DNA of 64,000 nt from Dermatemys mawii (GCA_007922305.1 ML677335.1:35265545-35329544), one strand, 5' to 3'. Positions 1 to 12,290 are shown, counted from the first letter of the stretch. The notes: generated by a model from the sequence alone, not told the origin. Made by a program: numbers and translations.

Positions 1-714
1 TTAATAATGATTAGCTAAGTTGAAGCTGCAAAGTTGAGAATAGAATAAATCTATTTCTTTTAGTATTATACAAAGCATACAGAAGAATTTCTCAGTTAAT
101 GGAGGCATACCGGACTATGTTTTAATAAAACATGAAATATTTCATGGAGAAATTCTTCTTGTGCCTATGTATGCCTTTCAGTCAATTTAAAATTGATGGA
201 TAATAAGAGAATATTTTAACTGTGTACTTCAGACCTTCAAAAGATGATTCACGACATTGCCAATGCAAAATTCTTGGAATGTCTGCATAAGATACATATT
301 TTAAGTGACAGTTTCTATGTTAGACATTTTGAAAGAAAATGTATTGTTTATGATCATTGCTAGGAGTTTTTAAATTGTTGACATTCTAAATTCCAGGTAG
401 TTTGATTTATGTTTGTGTTCTTATTTCGTATTTGTTTCTTTGGCTATTTGTTCTTTCCTTGGGATTATTGACTCTTTTTCTTACTGGTCAGTGTCAGTGG
501 TGTTGATACCCGATTGGCAATTTTCTCAGTGGGGGATTGAAGTTAATTTTCAGAAGTCTATTCTATACAGATTCTTATGTTGTCCTTATCACTGTAGTAT
601 CTGAGTATCTTCCAGTAGTGTATTAAGCCCTGTTACTAACAACTGTCATATCTTTTGTCACGTGGATCATAGATTAAATAAAATACAAATCTATAAGTAA
701 CAGTTATTGAGTTT
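1..714. other. Unique AT-rich sequence with a nested hairpin
   Basis: No coding signal is seen. The one structure is near the left edge: AGAAGAATTTCTC (81-93) is repeated as its exact reverse complement at 147-159, GCATAC (75-80) pairs with GTATGC (169-174), and between them lies the perfect 16-bp palindrome CATGAAATATTTCATG (131-146). The 63-residue open frame at 413-604 resembles nothing I know. Confidence 0.6.
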
Positions 715-925
715 AATGTTTGTAGGCTCTCTCTGGGATCTGCACCACGATGTAGTAGGAAGGGTTATATGTTCCAATGGCCCTGAGCGCTATGCCATCA
801 GAAGTTTTAACTCCTGGTAGAGCCACCCAAGGTTGACAGGTAACAGGTAGGAACTAGACAAAAATCAGTCCACTGGTCCTCCAGGTTGGGGGCTGAGCAA
901 CAGGCCAACAACCTATACTTGTAAA
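715..925. repeat. Possible unassigned interspersed repeat
   Basis: This stretch is more GC-rich than its surroundings, and the wording around 'CACCACGATGTAGTAGG' and 'GGTTGACAGGTAACAGGT' looks like a dispersed reptile repeat, possibly the 5' region of an RTE-like LINE. I cannot assign a family from the sequence alone. Confidence 0.3.
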
Positions 926-1998
926 AAAATGTTAAATTATAGAAACACAACAAGGTAGCCACCCCACTGGTGTCATAGTAAAAAAGGAGGTAACATAACC
1001 TAAACTAAACTCTGTATTCCCCAAATGGGAAGTAGGTACAACTCCATTTACCTCAACTACACTTCTGTGGCATGATAGACATGGATAGTGAAGCCTTGTC
1101 CATTCTAACATCTAATGGCTCAGGAAAGATTCAGATTATGAATATTTATAGACAGTATAATTAAAATAACCCCTACAAGAATGATGTGAGCATAATCTAA
1201 TAGTACTCAACTGTTTAGTCCACTGGAGCCAGGCATTTTCTCCTTATATTTTCAGGAAGTAACATACTATGAAATATTTTACATTAACTAGCTCAGTGAG
1301 ATTGTATTATGTAGATCACAATAAGCACACTAAAGTCAATGGGGGATTTTCTATTGACTTCAGTGGACTTTTGATCAGGACGTACAGGAGCAATGATAGA
1401 AACTATTGTTGCAGAATTTTGTTAGCAACTGTGCCATATAATGGAATAAAACACACATCCACTGGCTATTTTATTATGAAAGTAAATTGTGAAGATGTTT
1501 CAGATACTTAAAGTATGAAAACGTCAACATTTTGAGAACTAATTATAATGGGAATATCACCGTGTTTCAAGATTCATGCCATATCAGATATCTGCTGCTG
1601 TTTTCTAAAATATTATTGAAAGAAACAATATGTAAAAATATACAGGAGAACCTACCCTCATCTCCATACTGTTTTATATAAAAAAATAGGTAAGGAAGCC
1701 TCTTTTTGAAATTATCATAACAAATGTGAATGATGATTGGTATATAACATACAAGTGGTAAATATAAGGGATTAGAAAACAATTCATGTTGAGTTTAATT
1801 TAAAAACTATAATGTTTTTATGTTTTGCAAAACATTTCCCGCATTAATATAACCATTATTTCTCATACACAAATTAAAGCCCCACGTAAGTGTAAATATG
1901 TTTCATGCCTACAATATTAATGTTTGAAACAAATTCCACTCATTCATGCTTCAGTACAACTAGCAGACATAAAATAGAAAAATAAACTAATAAAACCC
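926..1998. other. Unique AT-rich sequence
   Basis: No gene is seen. Positions 1331-1380 carry one copy of the dispersed motif in which AAGTCAATGGG is followed by its approximate inverse TTGACTTCAGTGG and then TTGATCAGG, a remnant type seen many times in this window. The small open frames here have no recognisable content. Confidence 0.55.
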
Positions 1999-2390
1999 CA
2001 ACTTGCTCATCTTAACAAGTGGTGCAAAATCTATGGGCTCTGTCATGGGAAAGAAAGCAGGAGCTGCTTGCCCAGCACACCTCACTGTGAGTAAGCAGGT
2101 AGGTAAGGGGCTGGATGGAGAAGGAAATGGGAAGGGCCCTGCATCACACCTCTGCACACCAGTGCAGTTGGCTGTGCACACAGCTGGGAGTAAGCTGCTC
2201 TACAAACAGGGGTGAAGAAACATCCTCCTTGCCCTAAGAAGAGGGTAATAGCAGAGTAGTTGTGACTAACAGAGTTGCAACGTATTCCCCACTCTGCTCT
2301 TGGGCAAGATCTATGCCACCCCTTCCTCGGAGCAGATTGTAAAGTTACAATCTAGCCCAAAGATTTTTGAGTGAGCAAGTTGGTAAAATT
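1999..2390. other. GC-richer segment, possibly an old repeat
   Basis: Base composition rises against the AT-rich surroundings. Overlapping open frames occur on both strands (2003-2215 plus, 1987-2181 minus), as expected of GC-rich non-coding sequence. No terminal repeats or protein motif are visible. Confidence 0.35.
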
Positions 2391-3148
2391 AGTTCTGTGA
2401 TCCGTAGTAAACGCCTTTAATTCCTAGAATTCCCATGGAAGTAGCAGATATTTGAGAGTATGCACATTTCTGAAGTTAACTTTGTCATTTCTTATGTTTA
2501 TTGAATCCAAATGTAATAATGTAAAAGTAATGGACAGCTCTTTCAAGATGACACCATATGACTCAGCTCATTGAGACTCTATTTGCTGACTGCTTTCAGA
2601 AAGGCTAACAATTAATATAGAAGATGTATACAAACTATAATGACTGTAACTTGCTCTCTGTATTCTAATATATATTTTATAAATTTGTTATATAAAACTT
2701 CTGGATTTCATATTATATATGCTGACATTCCAGAAGATTTTTATATAGAAAAGGATGCATGTAAAATATAAATTATATGGATATAGATTAAAGTATAAAT
2801 GAAGATGATTTTATCTTTTTTTATATTAAAAAACTCAGTGACTAAATACTCTGGTAAAACATTAAAATTACACCTCAAAGAAGTGCCTCAAGAATAAAAC
2901 TGCATAATTTCACATACACTGTCAAAAATTTAAATTATATATACAAATTTCCACTCATTCATTATACATTAAATATATCACCTGCTGAGATTAAACAGAA
3001 GCTTTATTTTAACTCTTTCAGATGGTTGACTGATGACTCCTCTTTGCTCTGCTTTGTAACTGATGCTATTCCACTTCCGAAAAATAAATTATATTCAGTT
3101 TCACCACAACAACACTTGGTTTCTTCATTTAGCTTTAATTTATTTGTT
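2391..3148. other. AT-rich sequence without visible features
   Basis: Strongly AT-rich with many TATA-like runs around 2660-2960. I see no gene, structured repeat or RNA gene. Confidence 0.5.
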
Positions 3149-3208
3149 TAGAGGGCATATGGCTTAGTGGTAAAACAAGGGCATTGAAAGTCAGGACTTT
3201 GAGGTTCC
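3149..3208 (+). repeat. tRNA-like SINE fragment (MIR-type head)
   Basis: TGGCTTAGTGGTAAAACAAG resembles a tRNA A-box, and AGTCAGGACTTTGAGGTTCC follows with the spacing and wording of a MIR-type SINE head. Only about 60 bases are recognisable and the B-box is degraded, so this is an old remnant and not a tRNA gene. Confidence 0.4.
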
Positions 3209-3448
3209 TTTAGAGCAGTGAAAAAGATCACAGTGAAGTGTGCTAGCTCCTTAAGACAGGGTGGATTCAAGTTTCTATGGCAACCTTGAACATTAGCTCA
3301 GAGCCAAAAAAAACAGGTTGCCCCTCTGGAGATCTGTTTTATGTAGCCATGCACACACATACAGGTCTCCTTACGTGCACCTCCCTACACATACACCTAG
3401 AGGTACTGGTAAACCGGGAACTGTCTCCACAGTATTCCGCTCATTATG

Positions 3449-3690
3449 CTGGATCCCTATAGAACATTGAGTGAAGTTCAAGGTCTTAGTTTCAATTGGC
3501 AAGGTGCTCAGTGGATTGGGCCCAAAAAGACCACCTAGAGCTCAGGGATGAGGACGGCAGTTGACAGCTCTGTTCCCCAGATATCATGTAATTGTCCACT
3601 GGAAGGGTAAAGCTCATTTATACAGGAGGGCAAGCTTTTTCAAGGCTGAGGCCAAGACTGTGGAATGAATTCCAGTGGGGCCTAAGAAAT
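3449..3690 (+). mobile_element. L2/Rex-like LINE remnant (end of the reverse transcriptase ORF)
   Basis: Conceptual translation with frame changes gives WIPIEH, then FKVLVSIGKVLSGLGPKR near 3473-3530, then PRLWNEF near 3650-3675. In L2 and Rex-type LINEs the corresponding C-terminal pattern is a HW-P-R-KFK-L---YK-LNGL-P block followed by PRLWNSLP. There are several stops and the copy is short. The clade call is inference from the motif pattern. Confidence 0.5.
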
Positions 3691-4109
3691 ACATCAATTT
3701 TCACTAGTTTCTGTTCTTAATTCAGAATGCACTTATTTGATCTTGCCTTCCAGATTAAAACCACAAAACACAGCAGACATAAAATAAATTAATTAAAAAA
3801 ATAGGAAGAAAAGATATAGTAAGAAACATACATGAAAAAAATATTAGTTCAGTTGCTTAATGAACTTTTGGAATGCACTCATACTATACTGATGGAGACA
3901 GTACTATAATATTTATAGAATACAATTGAATTTCACTTTTGTCATCTTTAAAAAGCTGGTACCCTGATTTCCTCTTTCACTCCTCACTAGTCCTAGTCCC
4001 CAGTTTGGCTTATGGTTTTCCTTGTAATTAGTACAAATCAATGGGAGTTTTGACTTCAATAGGAGGAAACTTAGGCCAATTCTTCTGTGATTTTGAAAAC
4101 CTCACCTCA

Positions 4110-4187
4110 TACTCTCTATGTCTTAGTTTCCCCTTCTTGCAGATGGATATAATACTTACTTCCTGGGGGGCTGCGTTAATTAAATCA
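4110..4187 (+). repeat. MIR fragment
   Basis: CTCTATGTCTTAGTTTCCCC, then AGATGGATATAATACTTACT and CCTGGGGGGCTGCGTTAATT follow the core and tail of the MIR SINE consensus (tRNA-derived, ancient in amniotes). The tRNA-like head is not recognisable here. Confidence 0.65.
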
Positions 4188-6707
4188 AAACTGCTCTTAC
4201 AGCCTCAAAGTAACCATGAGACAGATTGTGATATCCATATTCACACTGAATAGTAGATTACTCCATGAGTAGTCTCCACTGAAGTCAATTACAAAACAAT
4301 GCCACTAAAATTTGACAAAAGCAGCTTATGAAAAGATTTAAAGATTTCAAATAAAGTTTTACGGTGTGAAAAAAAAAACCAGTAAGGAGAACATGTTCTA
4401 TTTTAGTGAGACTTGGGGATAATTAGAAGGAGAAGTCCTAAAAAAAGATTGTCTGTTTCCTATTGCTAAAGCTTGGTGGACAAAATTTTATGGTGTGGTC
4501 ATGTTCTAAAAGGATTGCAGAGTTTCATGTTTAAGTGGTAATTTGGAAAGGATTTATTTTTTAAAGGGACTATTTGTGACGTAAGCTCCTGTTCAATGGA
4601 CGGGTATCATAATATGGTCTGATAGAGAAGACCCAGTTCAAGAAAGCGGATGCATTCAGCAAAGCTAGCGTATAAATGCTTTGCAGAATACAGATGGCCA
4701 TAAACGTGTGTTTAAATGTTTTTTTTAATCCAGAGCCCAGGTGCAAAATGTTTTTATAGGTTTGGCATACATAGAGAGATTGCATAACACAATTTAAGAT
4801 AATTTCATTATTAAGACATAGTTACCCAAAGTTTTACAGTCACCAGCAAAGGGGAAAAAAATGCTGTATTTTGTTAGTATAGTCTCCTCTTGATGTGATT
4901 TATTTGTGTCAAGTCTTATAAGACACCTTAATCAACTGGAACTGTACAAGAATTCTCACTTTAGCTATGCACAAAACTTTATACACAATCACTGACTACT
5001 AACAACAATAAAAAAAATATAGTTAATGGCATTTTCCCCACCATTCTATTCAATAGTTTGTGTCATTAGCTTTTACTATACATGGACATCTTTTTGGAAT
5101 CCTGCCTATATATTTCTTGCAAATAGGAAATACCTTCCTGCATAACATGCTGCTTCAATTGTTTTTGGTTGCTGTGGGCTCTCTTATATGCTGCTTTTTT
5201 CGGTTCACTCGAAATCATTTATTCAAATCAGGTGACTGCTGCCCTGGGCACTGAACAGTTGATCTTTTGTTCAGAGGTTTTATAGACATTGTGATCTAGT
5301 GTATGCTTTCACCCCCATTCTCTTAAAAAACAAAAAAACAAAAAAGAAAAACCCAAAACCCACAACAAATTCTCATCCAATTTCCTACTTAGATGGGGTC
5401 ATTTTTGGTGCTAATAGTAATAACTCTTTGTACTCCACAATATGATGTTATCAGCATTGTGTTCACCAATTAGAACATAAAACAATGCCCAGCACATTTA
5501 GCAGTAACAACCAGACAGGGGTTTTTTAGGGCTTCTATCTCCATCCTCCTTCAAGCACCCTCAAAACAAATATGTCCTTTGATTTTCCATAAAGCTTTGT
5601 TCAAAATCTATTTACCTTTCTGTAAGTTGTTCTTCAGCAAATTTCATGGACATTGATTTCTGATTTTATTCTCCTGAATCCTCACAGGACGAACTTCCAC
5701 CTAAATTCTCTCTTATTGCTCTTCTCATAGTTCCTGTGCTGGTATAGGCAATATTGGACTAGATACTACTGCCACACAGTTGTGCACACCTCCTATTGCC
5801 ATTGATTTCAGTAGAACTTGTGTGCATATGTCTATGGTCCTAATTTAGCGATTATTTGGTTCAAGTCCTTTTGCAACTATTCAGAGCTCAGCACATGCCA
5901 CTTTTTCAGTGGGTGTAAATCAGCATATATCTGTTTATGACAGTTGAGGATTTAGCATATTATTTTCTCAAGCAGTTTTAATATTACTCTGACACATATG
6001 AGTAAAGCTCCCACTCCCTTGCTATGACTGCTTGTTGTTTTATTGTCTATTTTTACAATTCAGTTGGGTATTTAAAGTTGCTGGTAAAGACCTGCCTCTG
6101 AAAACAGTATATTTTGCTCCTCCTGAGATCATCACTGTGACAGTATCTTATTTTTGCATGCTGACAAAATTCTGTATAGAACATACGAGAACCATCAGGT
6201 TAAATTCTGGCTCCACTGAAGTCAACAGGGCCAAGATTTCACCCTTTATCACTGCTCCAGTGACCTTATGATCTAGCAATCTATAGTAAGAAGAAAAATA
6301 AGTATAGTACAGATCCACAGTGCACAGGGAGGACCACTGCTTATTCAACAGTAAAGTCCCATTTTTGTTTGTTTTTGAGGATTTAGGAAATTTACATGGT
6401 GTTGAGCGTTTGTGCTGGCCTTCTACACAGGAATGAATTTTACCCTGTGAACAGGTTACCTGGTGACCAGAAGATGGATTTATCACAAAGCAGTGTGGGA
6501 TTCTTTCATCACTAATTATTGTATATGTGTATTAACACTAGTTGTGTGTGTGTTGGATTAATGTTGGCAGGCTTAACAGAGAAAGTGTGTTTTAAGAAAG
6601 GGAAGGCAGGATGCTCAGATAAGTGGTCAGCTTTCTTCTTGTCCATGAAGTACAGGACTCTGCTTTTCTCCCCCTTTTAAGAATGGTGCACAAAATGTAG
6701 TAAAGGA
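4188..6707. other. Unique sequence without a gene
   Basis: AT-rich with no convincing coding region. Short copies of the dispersed CCATTGATTTCAGT-like motif occur at about 5791-5820 and 6196-6245. An A-rich low-complexity run (AAAACAAAAAAAC type) spans about 5325-5365. The 112-residue minus-strand frame at 6148-6486 overlaps one of the motif copies and has no family features. Confidence 0.55.
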
Positions 6708-6765
6708 TGCGTTAGAGACACAATATCTTTTATTGGACTAACTTCTGTCGATGAGAGAGAAGCAG
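6708..6765 (-). mobile_element. Penelope-like element tail fragment (putative)
   Basis: GAGACACAATATCTTTTATTGGACTAACTTCTG followed by GAGAGAGAAGC resembles, in reverse, the 3' tail of a dispersed Penelope-type repeat of sauropsids that I recall from other loci. Only the tail is present. Confidence 0.35.
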
Positions 6766-9749
6766 CTATATATAGAGAGAGTAGCTAATCTGCATAGGTA
6801 AAGGATGTGTTGGTTAATAAATCTGCTTTTTCTGTTAAACAACTGAAAATGCTTTTAACTGAAATTCATTCTTTAGCCATTGAGAGAGAGTTTACATACA
6901 CACTTGTAATCTAAAGTTAGTTGTCAATATGTAATTTTTAATCATTCCAATTAAGCTACTAATTGATACTAGTGTCCTTTAACAGCTGGTAGTACCAGTA
7001 AATAACATGGAGAGAATAGTATTTAAACAACACTAATGAAATGGAGAAGCAGTTTTTCATTTTCAGTCCACTATTGGTAAGCAAATATGTACAAAGAAGG
7101 AATGACTAGTGCTCACTGAAGGAGGCAATTAAATGTATGAACATTTTTGTTTAATTTTTTTTGTTGAAATTCAAAATTTTCCAGGCAGCTCTAGAAATGG
7201 TGGTAGTATCTCAGCTACAATTTACTAGTAACAATGGCTGAATGATGACTTTTGAAATGGTAACCACTTTATTAATGTCTCTATAATATTTTAAATTCTA
7301 ATTGCTTGCCATTATTACAACTGATTTTATCTTTGCTTATTAATGACATACCACAGAAGCCAAACTATTTTTTTGCAGTTGAACATTAAGTAGATCAAGA
7401 TGGTTAATCATTTAGTAGAAATAAGTTACAGCATCCTTTGTTTATGGGCAATTTTCCCACTTTCCCAGTGCACCCTTAGAGAAGGAAGGGGCCTAAGGCA
7501 TCTTCTTTTTCCCCCTGAATGGACTACTTTAAAGTTTAGGGGACTATTGAGAACGTGTAGGTAGAAGAGGGAAGGAAATGGGAGTGAGCAGAGAAACTGA
7601 CAAAGCTCCACCATTCCTTACCAATCTCCTCAATGAGTCAAATTAGTGTAGATGGAGAAATAACCTGGCTAAAAGCAGTAGCAGATTACTTGCCCTCCTC
7701 CCCCATCCCTGCCCATAAGGGAGAACCAAGGAACAAACTGTGACTTTCAGAGTCAGGCTGTTCTCTTGTTTGCCCTAGGGATGGTGCAACTTAGCCTTCT
7801 GTGGATGTGTCAGCACACATTTCTTTCTTTTTTGCATTTGCTTCTTCTCTTTTCTGCTATGACTATTTGTCACTGTATATAGCACAAACTATTTTAGCCT
7901 ATGTACAAACTATAGCTACATCACCATTTGCTTATTTTATTTATTGTAAAGGATGCATTTTCTGATATACACACATATTTATTGTACACACACACAGTTT
8001 CATATTTGCAAACCTAAACACACATTATATACATTGTGATGATCTGTGTTGGCAGCACCTCCATCAATAGAGGCTGTACCTTTATCTTAGTATTAAGTTA
8101 TGGTCTTGTATGTTATGTTCTTGTATCATATGGCAGGGAAGTGGGGGCGATGTAGGAAGTTAAACCCACCTATATGTGCGGAGTCTTTACTTGCAATGTT
8201 CCAATAAATCCATTTTATTGTGAGTATTTTATAAGAGAGTATTACAATATGTAGGGCCAATTTTTAAAGCCTAAGGCAACCTCTGAGACACAAAAGAAAA
8301 AGTGTATCTGCAAAAGCATGGTACATGAAATCATCTGGTTTATACCATGAAGGTCTGAATGAGCATGCAACTGCAAAAGTTTGCCACATGACGGGCACAT
8401 GCACAGTTTGAATAGGTCACTCTCTATGTAAGACTTTAAAACTAAACTTGTCTGTCAGCTGTATTTCTCTGGAAGAACGAGTCTGTCTTTCAGGGATTTT
8501 GGATTGCTGTGAATGTCACCAAGGGAAGATGAGAGCTGTAACTGAACCTTCAGTTAGTGTGGAATTCAGTTTTTGGAAAAAGTGTCCTAGAATAAAACAG
8601 CTGCATACTTCCTCCTAAACTTCTTAATTAGGCATGTTGCAAAGAACTGTTTGTAGATGTGTTTCATTTCATTGTGATTAGAAAGCCAGTTGAACAATTT
8701 GGTGCTTCTAGGTGCGCAGTGTAAAAGCCTGAATATTAGTTGCAGATTTTCTTCCATCCACATGTACTTTAAGGTTGTAAGAGTATTTCTAACCTTTCTG
8801 TGGAAGGTGAAACTCTGGGCAGAAAACAAAACAAAAACAAAGCCCTCCTCCTAAGTTTATTACAGTAAAAGGACTGCTTTCATAATGGAAATTATATGGA
8901 AGTAATTACCTATTAGTATTTAATACATTATAAATTACATGCAAAATATTGTAGAAAAAACCCCAAGCAAAACTGACTTGAGAACAGCCCTCAGGGTGTT
9001 GAAATAATTTCTTGGAAATGCCCTCACTGGTTAAAAACATTATCTTTGCCTTCTCTACAGTATAACTTTTTCATCATTGCATATGCATAGAACTTTATTC
9101 ATGGGAAAATGAAGCCATCTCTCTTAAAACATGCATAAATCAGGACAGAAAATGTAAATTTACACTCCAAGAATTGCTGCATTTTTGGGGGTGTCATTTA
9201 AAGTGTAGTCTTTGCATTTTTTATATTTGTTTTCAGTGCAGTGACTTTCTAGAACTTCTGAGAGTGAAGAACTGATAGACCAGTTAGAATCAACTTGGTA
9301 ATGCATCATGCATTGTTTTCCCCCATACACTTTGACAAATATACCTTAAACACTTTACAAAGTCTCTGTGCATTGTTGAGTTGCAAATTGTTTGTGCACA
9401 TGCCCACTGGGAACTAGATTACCGGATGCTTCTGGTGGATTTCTACATTTTCTACCTTTTACCAATGCACAGAAATCTAACAATAAAAGGTCCAGACCTG
9501 GAATCTCCACCACCATCTCTTAACTTCTCCCTTTAGCCTCTCTAGTGTCAAATCTCAATGTTTTGTGAAAACAGGACATTAAGGTGATAACTGTCTCCAC
9601 AGCCACAATGGAGCAAAGAATGAGCCCATTTTTCTCCTTCATTGGTCTGCATACCTTCGGTCATCTTCACTCATACCCACCATTTTATCAGCCTCATCAA
9701 TTTCAGAATCTGAAGGGGAACACTTCTCTCCAGACTTGACAGCACCTTA
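6766..9749. other. Unique sequence without a gene
   Basis: No exon-like or RNA feature is seen. A CA-rich tract lies at about 7966-8000 and poly-A or poly-T runs are scattered. The open frames at 7426-7614 and 8587-8829 (minus) have no recognisable domain. Confidence 0.55.
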
Positions 9750-9862
9750 TTCATTTGTGCATGCAATACCCTCTGGGGCACTTGGCATTGGCCACTATCA
9801 GAAGACAGGATACTAGGCTAGATGGATCTTTGGTCTGGCCCAGTATGGCTGTTCTTATGTTT
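9750..9862 (+). mobile_element. CR1 LINE 3' end fragment
   Basis: CCCTCTGGGGCACTTGGCATTGGCCACTATCAGAAGACAGGATACTAGGCTAGATGGATCTTTGGTCTGGCCCAGTATGGC is the non-coding 3' tail of a common sauropsid CR1 subfamily. It is heavily 5'-truncated, the usual outcome of CR1 insertion. Confidence 0.8.
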
Positions 9863-10797
9863 TCTTCCTCTGCTGAAGGGTTTGCCTCTCTTTATGGTGT
9901 AGGGAATATTTGATGTCAAAGCTGATACAGTGCTGCTAACTTTCACAATTTTATTGCGAGTCTTGAAATATCTGGTATTTTTTAAAAAAATCCCTAGTTC
10001 CTGGGGTCATTTTGTTATGTGGGATGCTCATTTAAAAGTGTAAGGAAGAGTCTGAGTATGTGAATCTTGAAGTCTCAAACAAGAAGGCAAATGAAGAAAG
10101 AAACAATGTTTTAAAATCCAATTTCCTGATATTTTGGAGCCTGGCACTCATGCCTTTTGAGCATTTGAGGTTGCCAGTACTACTGACATGAAATAAGATG
10201 ATCATATAAATTAAAACAGCAGCACAGTTGGCAAAACTTAGAAAATTCCAGGATATATTGTTATAAGAATACAGACGTGTCCACAGAATTCACTGGAAAC
10301 CAAAAGCTGATGGCACAAGAAATTAAGTTGTATAAAGAAATGTATTTTCTCTTGTTGAACAAGCATACCCTTATGCTGGAACATTTATAAATTCCCAAAG
10401 AAACTAAGAACGTACTGGACCATTGCCAAACTGGTTCTTGCACATATTTACTCCCCCACATTTTGAACTGAGCTTGGAATGGTTCATCCAGAGTTAAAAG
10501 CACCACTGTTAAGTAAAGTGCCTTGGTAACTTGGTTGACCAAGGGGGTCATGACCTTGGTTTTATATATCATGTCAAAAGCATTGTTTAAAATAGTCTCT
10601 ACATGTTCAATGCATTAGATGAAGAAACTTCCTTCAGTATAAGTAGAAATGCTACAGATTTAGGAAATAGAATTTTCCACTGTCTCCTCCCATTTTTCTA
10701 TAAACTGAGAAACACCTTAGAAATACATCCAGTTTTCTGCAAAGAACATGTACTATGAATTGATCTGAAATTCTGATTATTTTATTTTTGGATTGTT
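9863..10797. other. Unique sequence without a gene
   Basis: No features were recognised. The 103-residue minus-strand open frame at 10261-10572 lacks any known motif and is probably chance. Confidence 0.5.
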
Positions 10798-10866
10798 ATT
10801 TTAATTACAGTAGCACTTAGAGGCCTCAAGTAGAATCAGGACCCCATTGGGCTATGCAGTGTACCT
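10798..10866 (-). repeat. Ancient dispersed repeat (CACTTAGAGGCC / GGACCCCATTG type)
   Basis: ACAGTAGCACTTAGAGGCC and ATCAGGACCCCATTGGGC match a short old repeat common in sauropsid genomes, usually ending with wording about a locally most frequent 'GCTGTAC' box. Related pieces occur at 30165-30260, 34080-34150 and 36555-36600. I do not assign a family name. Confidence 0.4.
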
Positions 10867-10872
10867 ACATAG

Positions 10873-11893
10873 CCCTGGTCTACACTGAGTGGGAGAGGTA
10901 GGGGAGATCGACTTAAGATACTGTGATGAGGCAAGGCCATATGGCTATAGTAAAGTGCTAAGGAACAGATATGTTAGTTCCAGGCTAAACAAATCCCTGG
11001 TACCTTTGGAACCAAATGGCAGTCGTTCAGGTTAATCAAGAAACCTGGGGCCAATTAAGAAGCTTCTAGAAAGCAGTAGAAATAGCTAGCCTGATTGGCT
11101 TCAGGTGTCCCAATCAGGGCCCAGCTGAAACCAGTTAAAAAACCTCCCAGTTAGTCAGGTGGGGGTGTGGATGTCAGGAGCTGTGGTAGGAAGTTGTGCT
11201 GTTGGTAAGACTGAGTGGTAGATAACATATCATACGCAAGGAAGGAGGCCCTCAGGTAAGAGTGAAGTAGAGATTGAAGAAGCGGGGACTGCTGTGGGGA
11301 AGTAGCCCAGGGAATTGTATTGTTTTTTGTGGCTAAAAGGTCAGCCATCTTAGTTGATATTAGGGTCCCTGGGCTGGAGCCCAGAGTAGAGGGCGGGCCT
11401 GGGCTCCCCGCTTTCTGTCTCCCCTAATTAATCACTGAGATTGGGAGACAACAGAGACTGTACCAGGAAGAATAGCTTCTCCTCACTGGCTTATGATGAA
11501 AATGGCTCAATAGGCTGTGACCTTGTCTCTAGAGAGAGAAGGGCTATGTGAAGGGCCACAGTGAGCCTCTGATGCTAGTGAAAATCCACCGGGAAACGCA
11601 GGATCTACGAAGATAAGGACAGAGCTTTGTCACAATACGTAACTTCAGCTATGGGAATAAGGTAGCTGAAGTCAATGCATCTTAGGTTGACTTACTGCAG
11701 CATCTTCATGGTGATGAGTCGATAGCTGCCACTGCCCCATAGACTCCACCTGCACCTCTCATGGCGGTGGAGTACTGGAGTTGACTGGAGAGCGCTCAGG
11801 GATCAATTTATCATGTCAAGACTAGACGTGATAAATTGACCCCAGAAAGACTGATTGCTACACGCCAATCCAGCAGGTAGTGTAGACCTGCCC
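10873..11893. mobile_element. DNA transposon with GGTCTACACT ends, split by a solo LTR
   Basis: The left end reads CCCTGGTCTACACT and the right end AGTGTAGACCTGCCC, which are inverted copies. Without the inserted LTR (10922-11634) the element is about 0.3 kb. Internal palindromes include GTAACTTCAGCTATG with TAGCTGAAGTC near 11638-11676, and two 18-base arms at 11800-11817 and 11825-11842 that pair with two mismatches. A second copy in the opposite orientation lies at 47881-48136 and shows the uninterrupted order. It has no coding capacity, so it is non-autonomous. The superfamily is uncertain. Confidence 0.7.
10922..11634 (+). mobile_element. Solo LTR nested in a DNA transposon
   Basis: The 713-bp unit begins TGTGATGAGG and ends TTGTCACA, so it has the TG...CA ends of an LTR. 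It is flanked on both sides by ATAC (10918-10921 and 11635-11638), a 4-bp TSD. The related transposon at 47881-48136 has the empty site: its minus strand reads AGATACGCAAC where this copy has AGATAC-LTR-ATACGTAAC. The wording GGGAAGTAGCCCAGGGAATT and GGAGCCCAGAGTAGAGGGCG resembles, from memory, a turtle LTR family. No internal region or second LTR is present, so it arose by LTR-LTR recombination. Orientation and superfamily (gypsy or ERV) are inferred. Confidence 0.75.
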
Positions 11894-12191
11894 ATAATGA
11901 AAATTGATGCTTCAAAGGCACAAAGTGATGAAGGACTTGTCCACACAGTCAGATTATGCACTCTATGGAGGTGTGATTTCAGAAGTGAACTAATATGTTA
12001 CACATTACCTGGTTCATGTAGACCCTTCTGGAGGGCTTTAATATACTGCTGTTTGAAACCTTTGGTGGGAATGTTTAAGGGAACATTTACTAGACCCCAG
12101 TGGGGTCTATATTAACCAATTAATGCACAGGACATTAGTGCACTTTAAAAATCACATCCTTGTAGAGTGCATTAACCCATCATGTAAACAA
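11894..12191. other. Unique sequence between repeats
   Basis: No gene is seen; the 86-residue frame at 11855-12115 begins inside the transposon end and is not conserved-looking. Confidence 0.45.
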
Positions 12192-12290
12192 GCCCTTAGT
12201 AACTTACACAAGGTCACAGAGAAAGTTTGCAGAAAAACTGGGAAATCGTGATCTCAGTCCAGTGTCTTAACGAGAACATCGTTCCTCACC
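12192..12290 (-). repeat. MIR-like SINE fragment
   Basis: ACTTACACAAGGTCACAGAG, AACTGGGAAATCGTGATCTC and AGTCCAGTGTCTTAACGAG follow the MIR or related tRNA-SINE head in reverse orientation. Confidence 0.5.

Noticed and set aside
3149..3208. Possible tRNA gene
   Set aside because: Only an A-box-like stretch is present; no cloverleaf can be drawn and the downstream wording is SINE-like.
6148..6486. 112-residue minus-strand frame
   Set aside because: Overlaps a dispersed palindromic motif and shows no family features.
10261..10572. 103-residue minus-strand frame
   Set aside because: No recognised motif and no exon-like borders.
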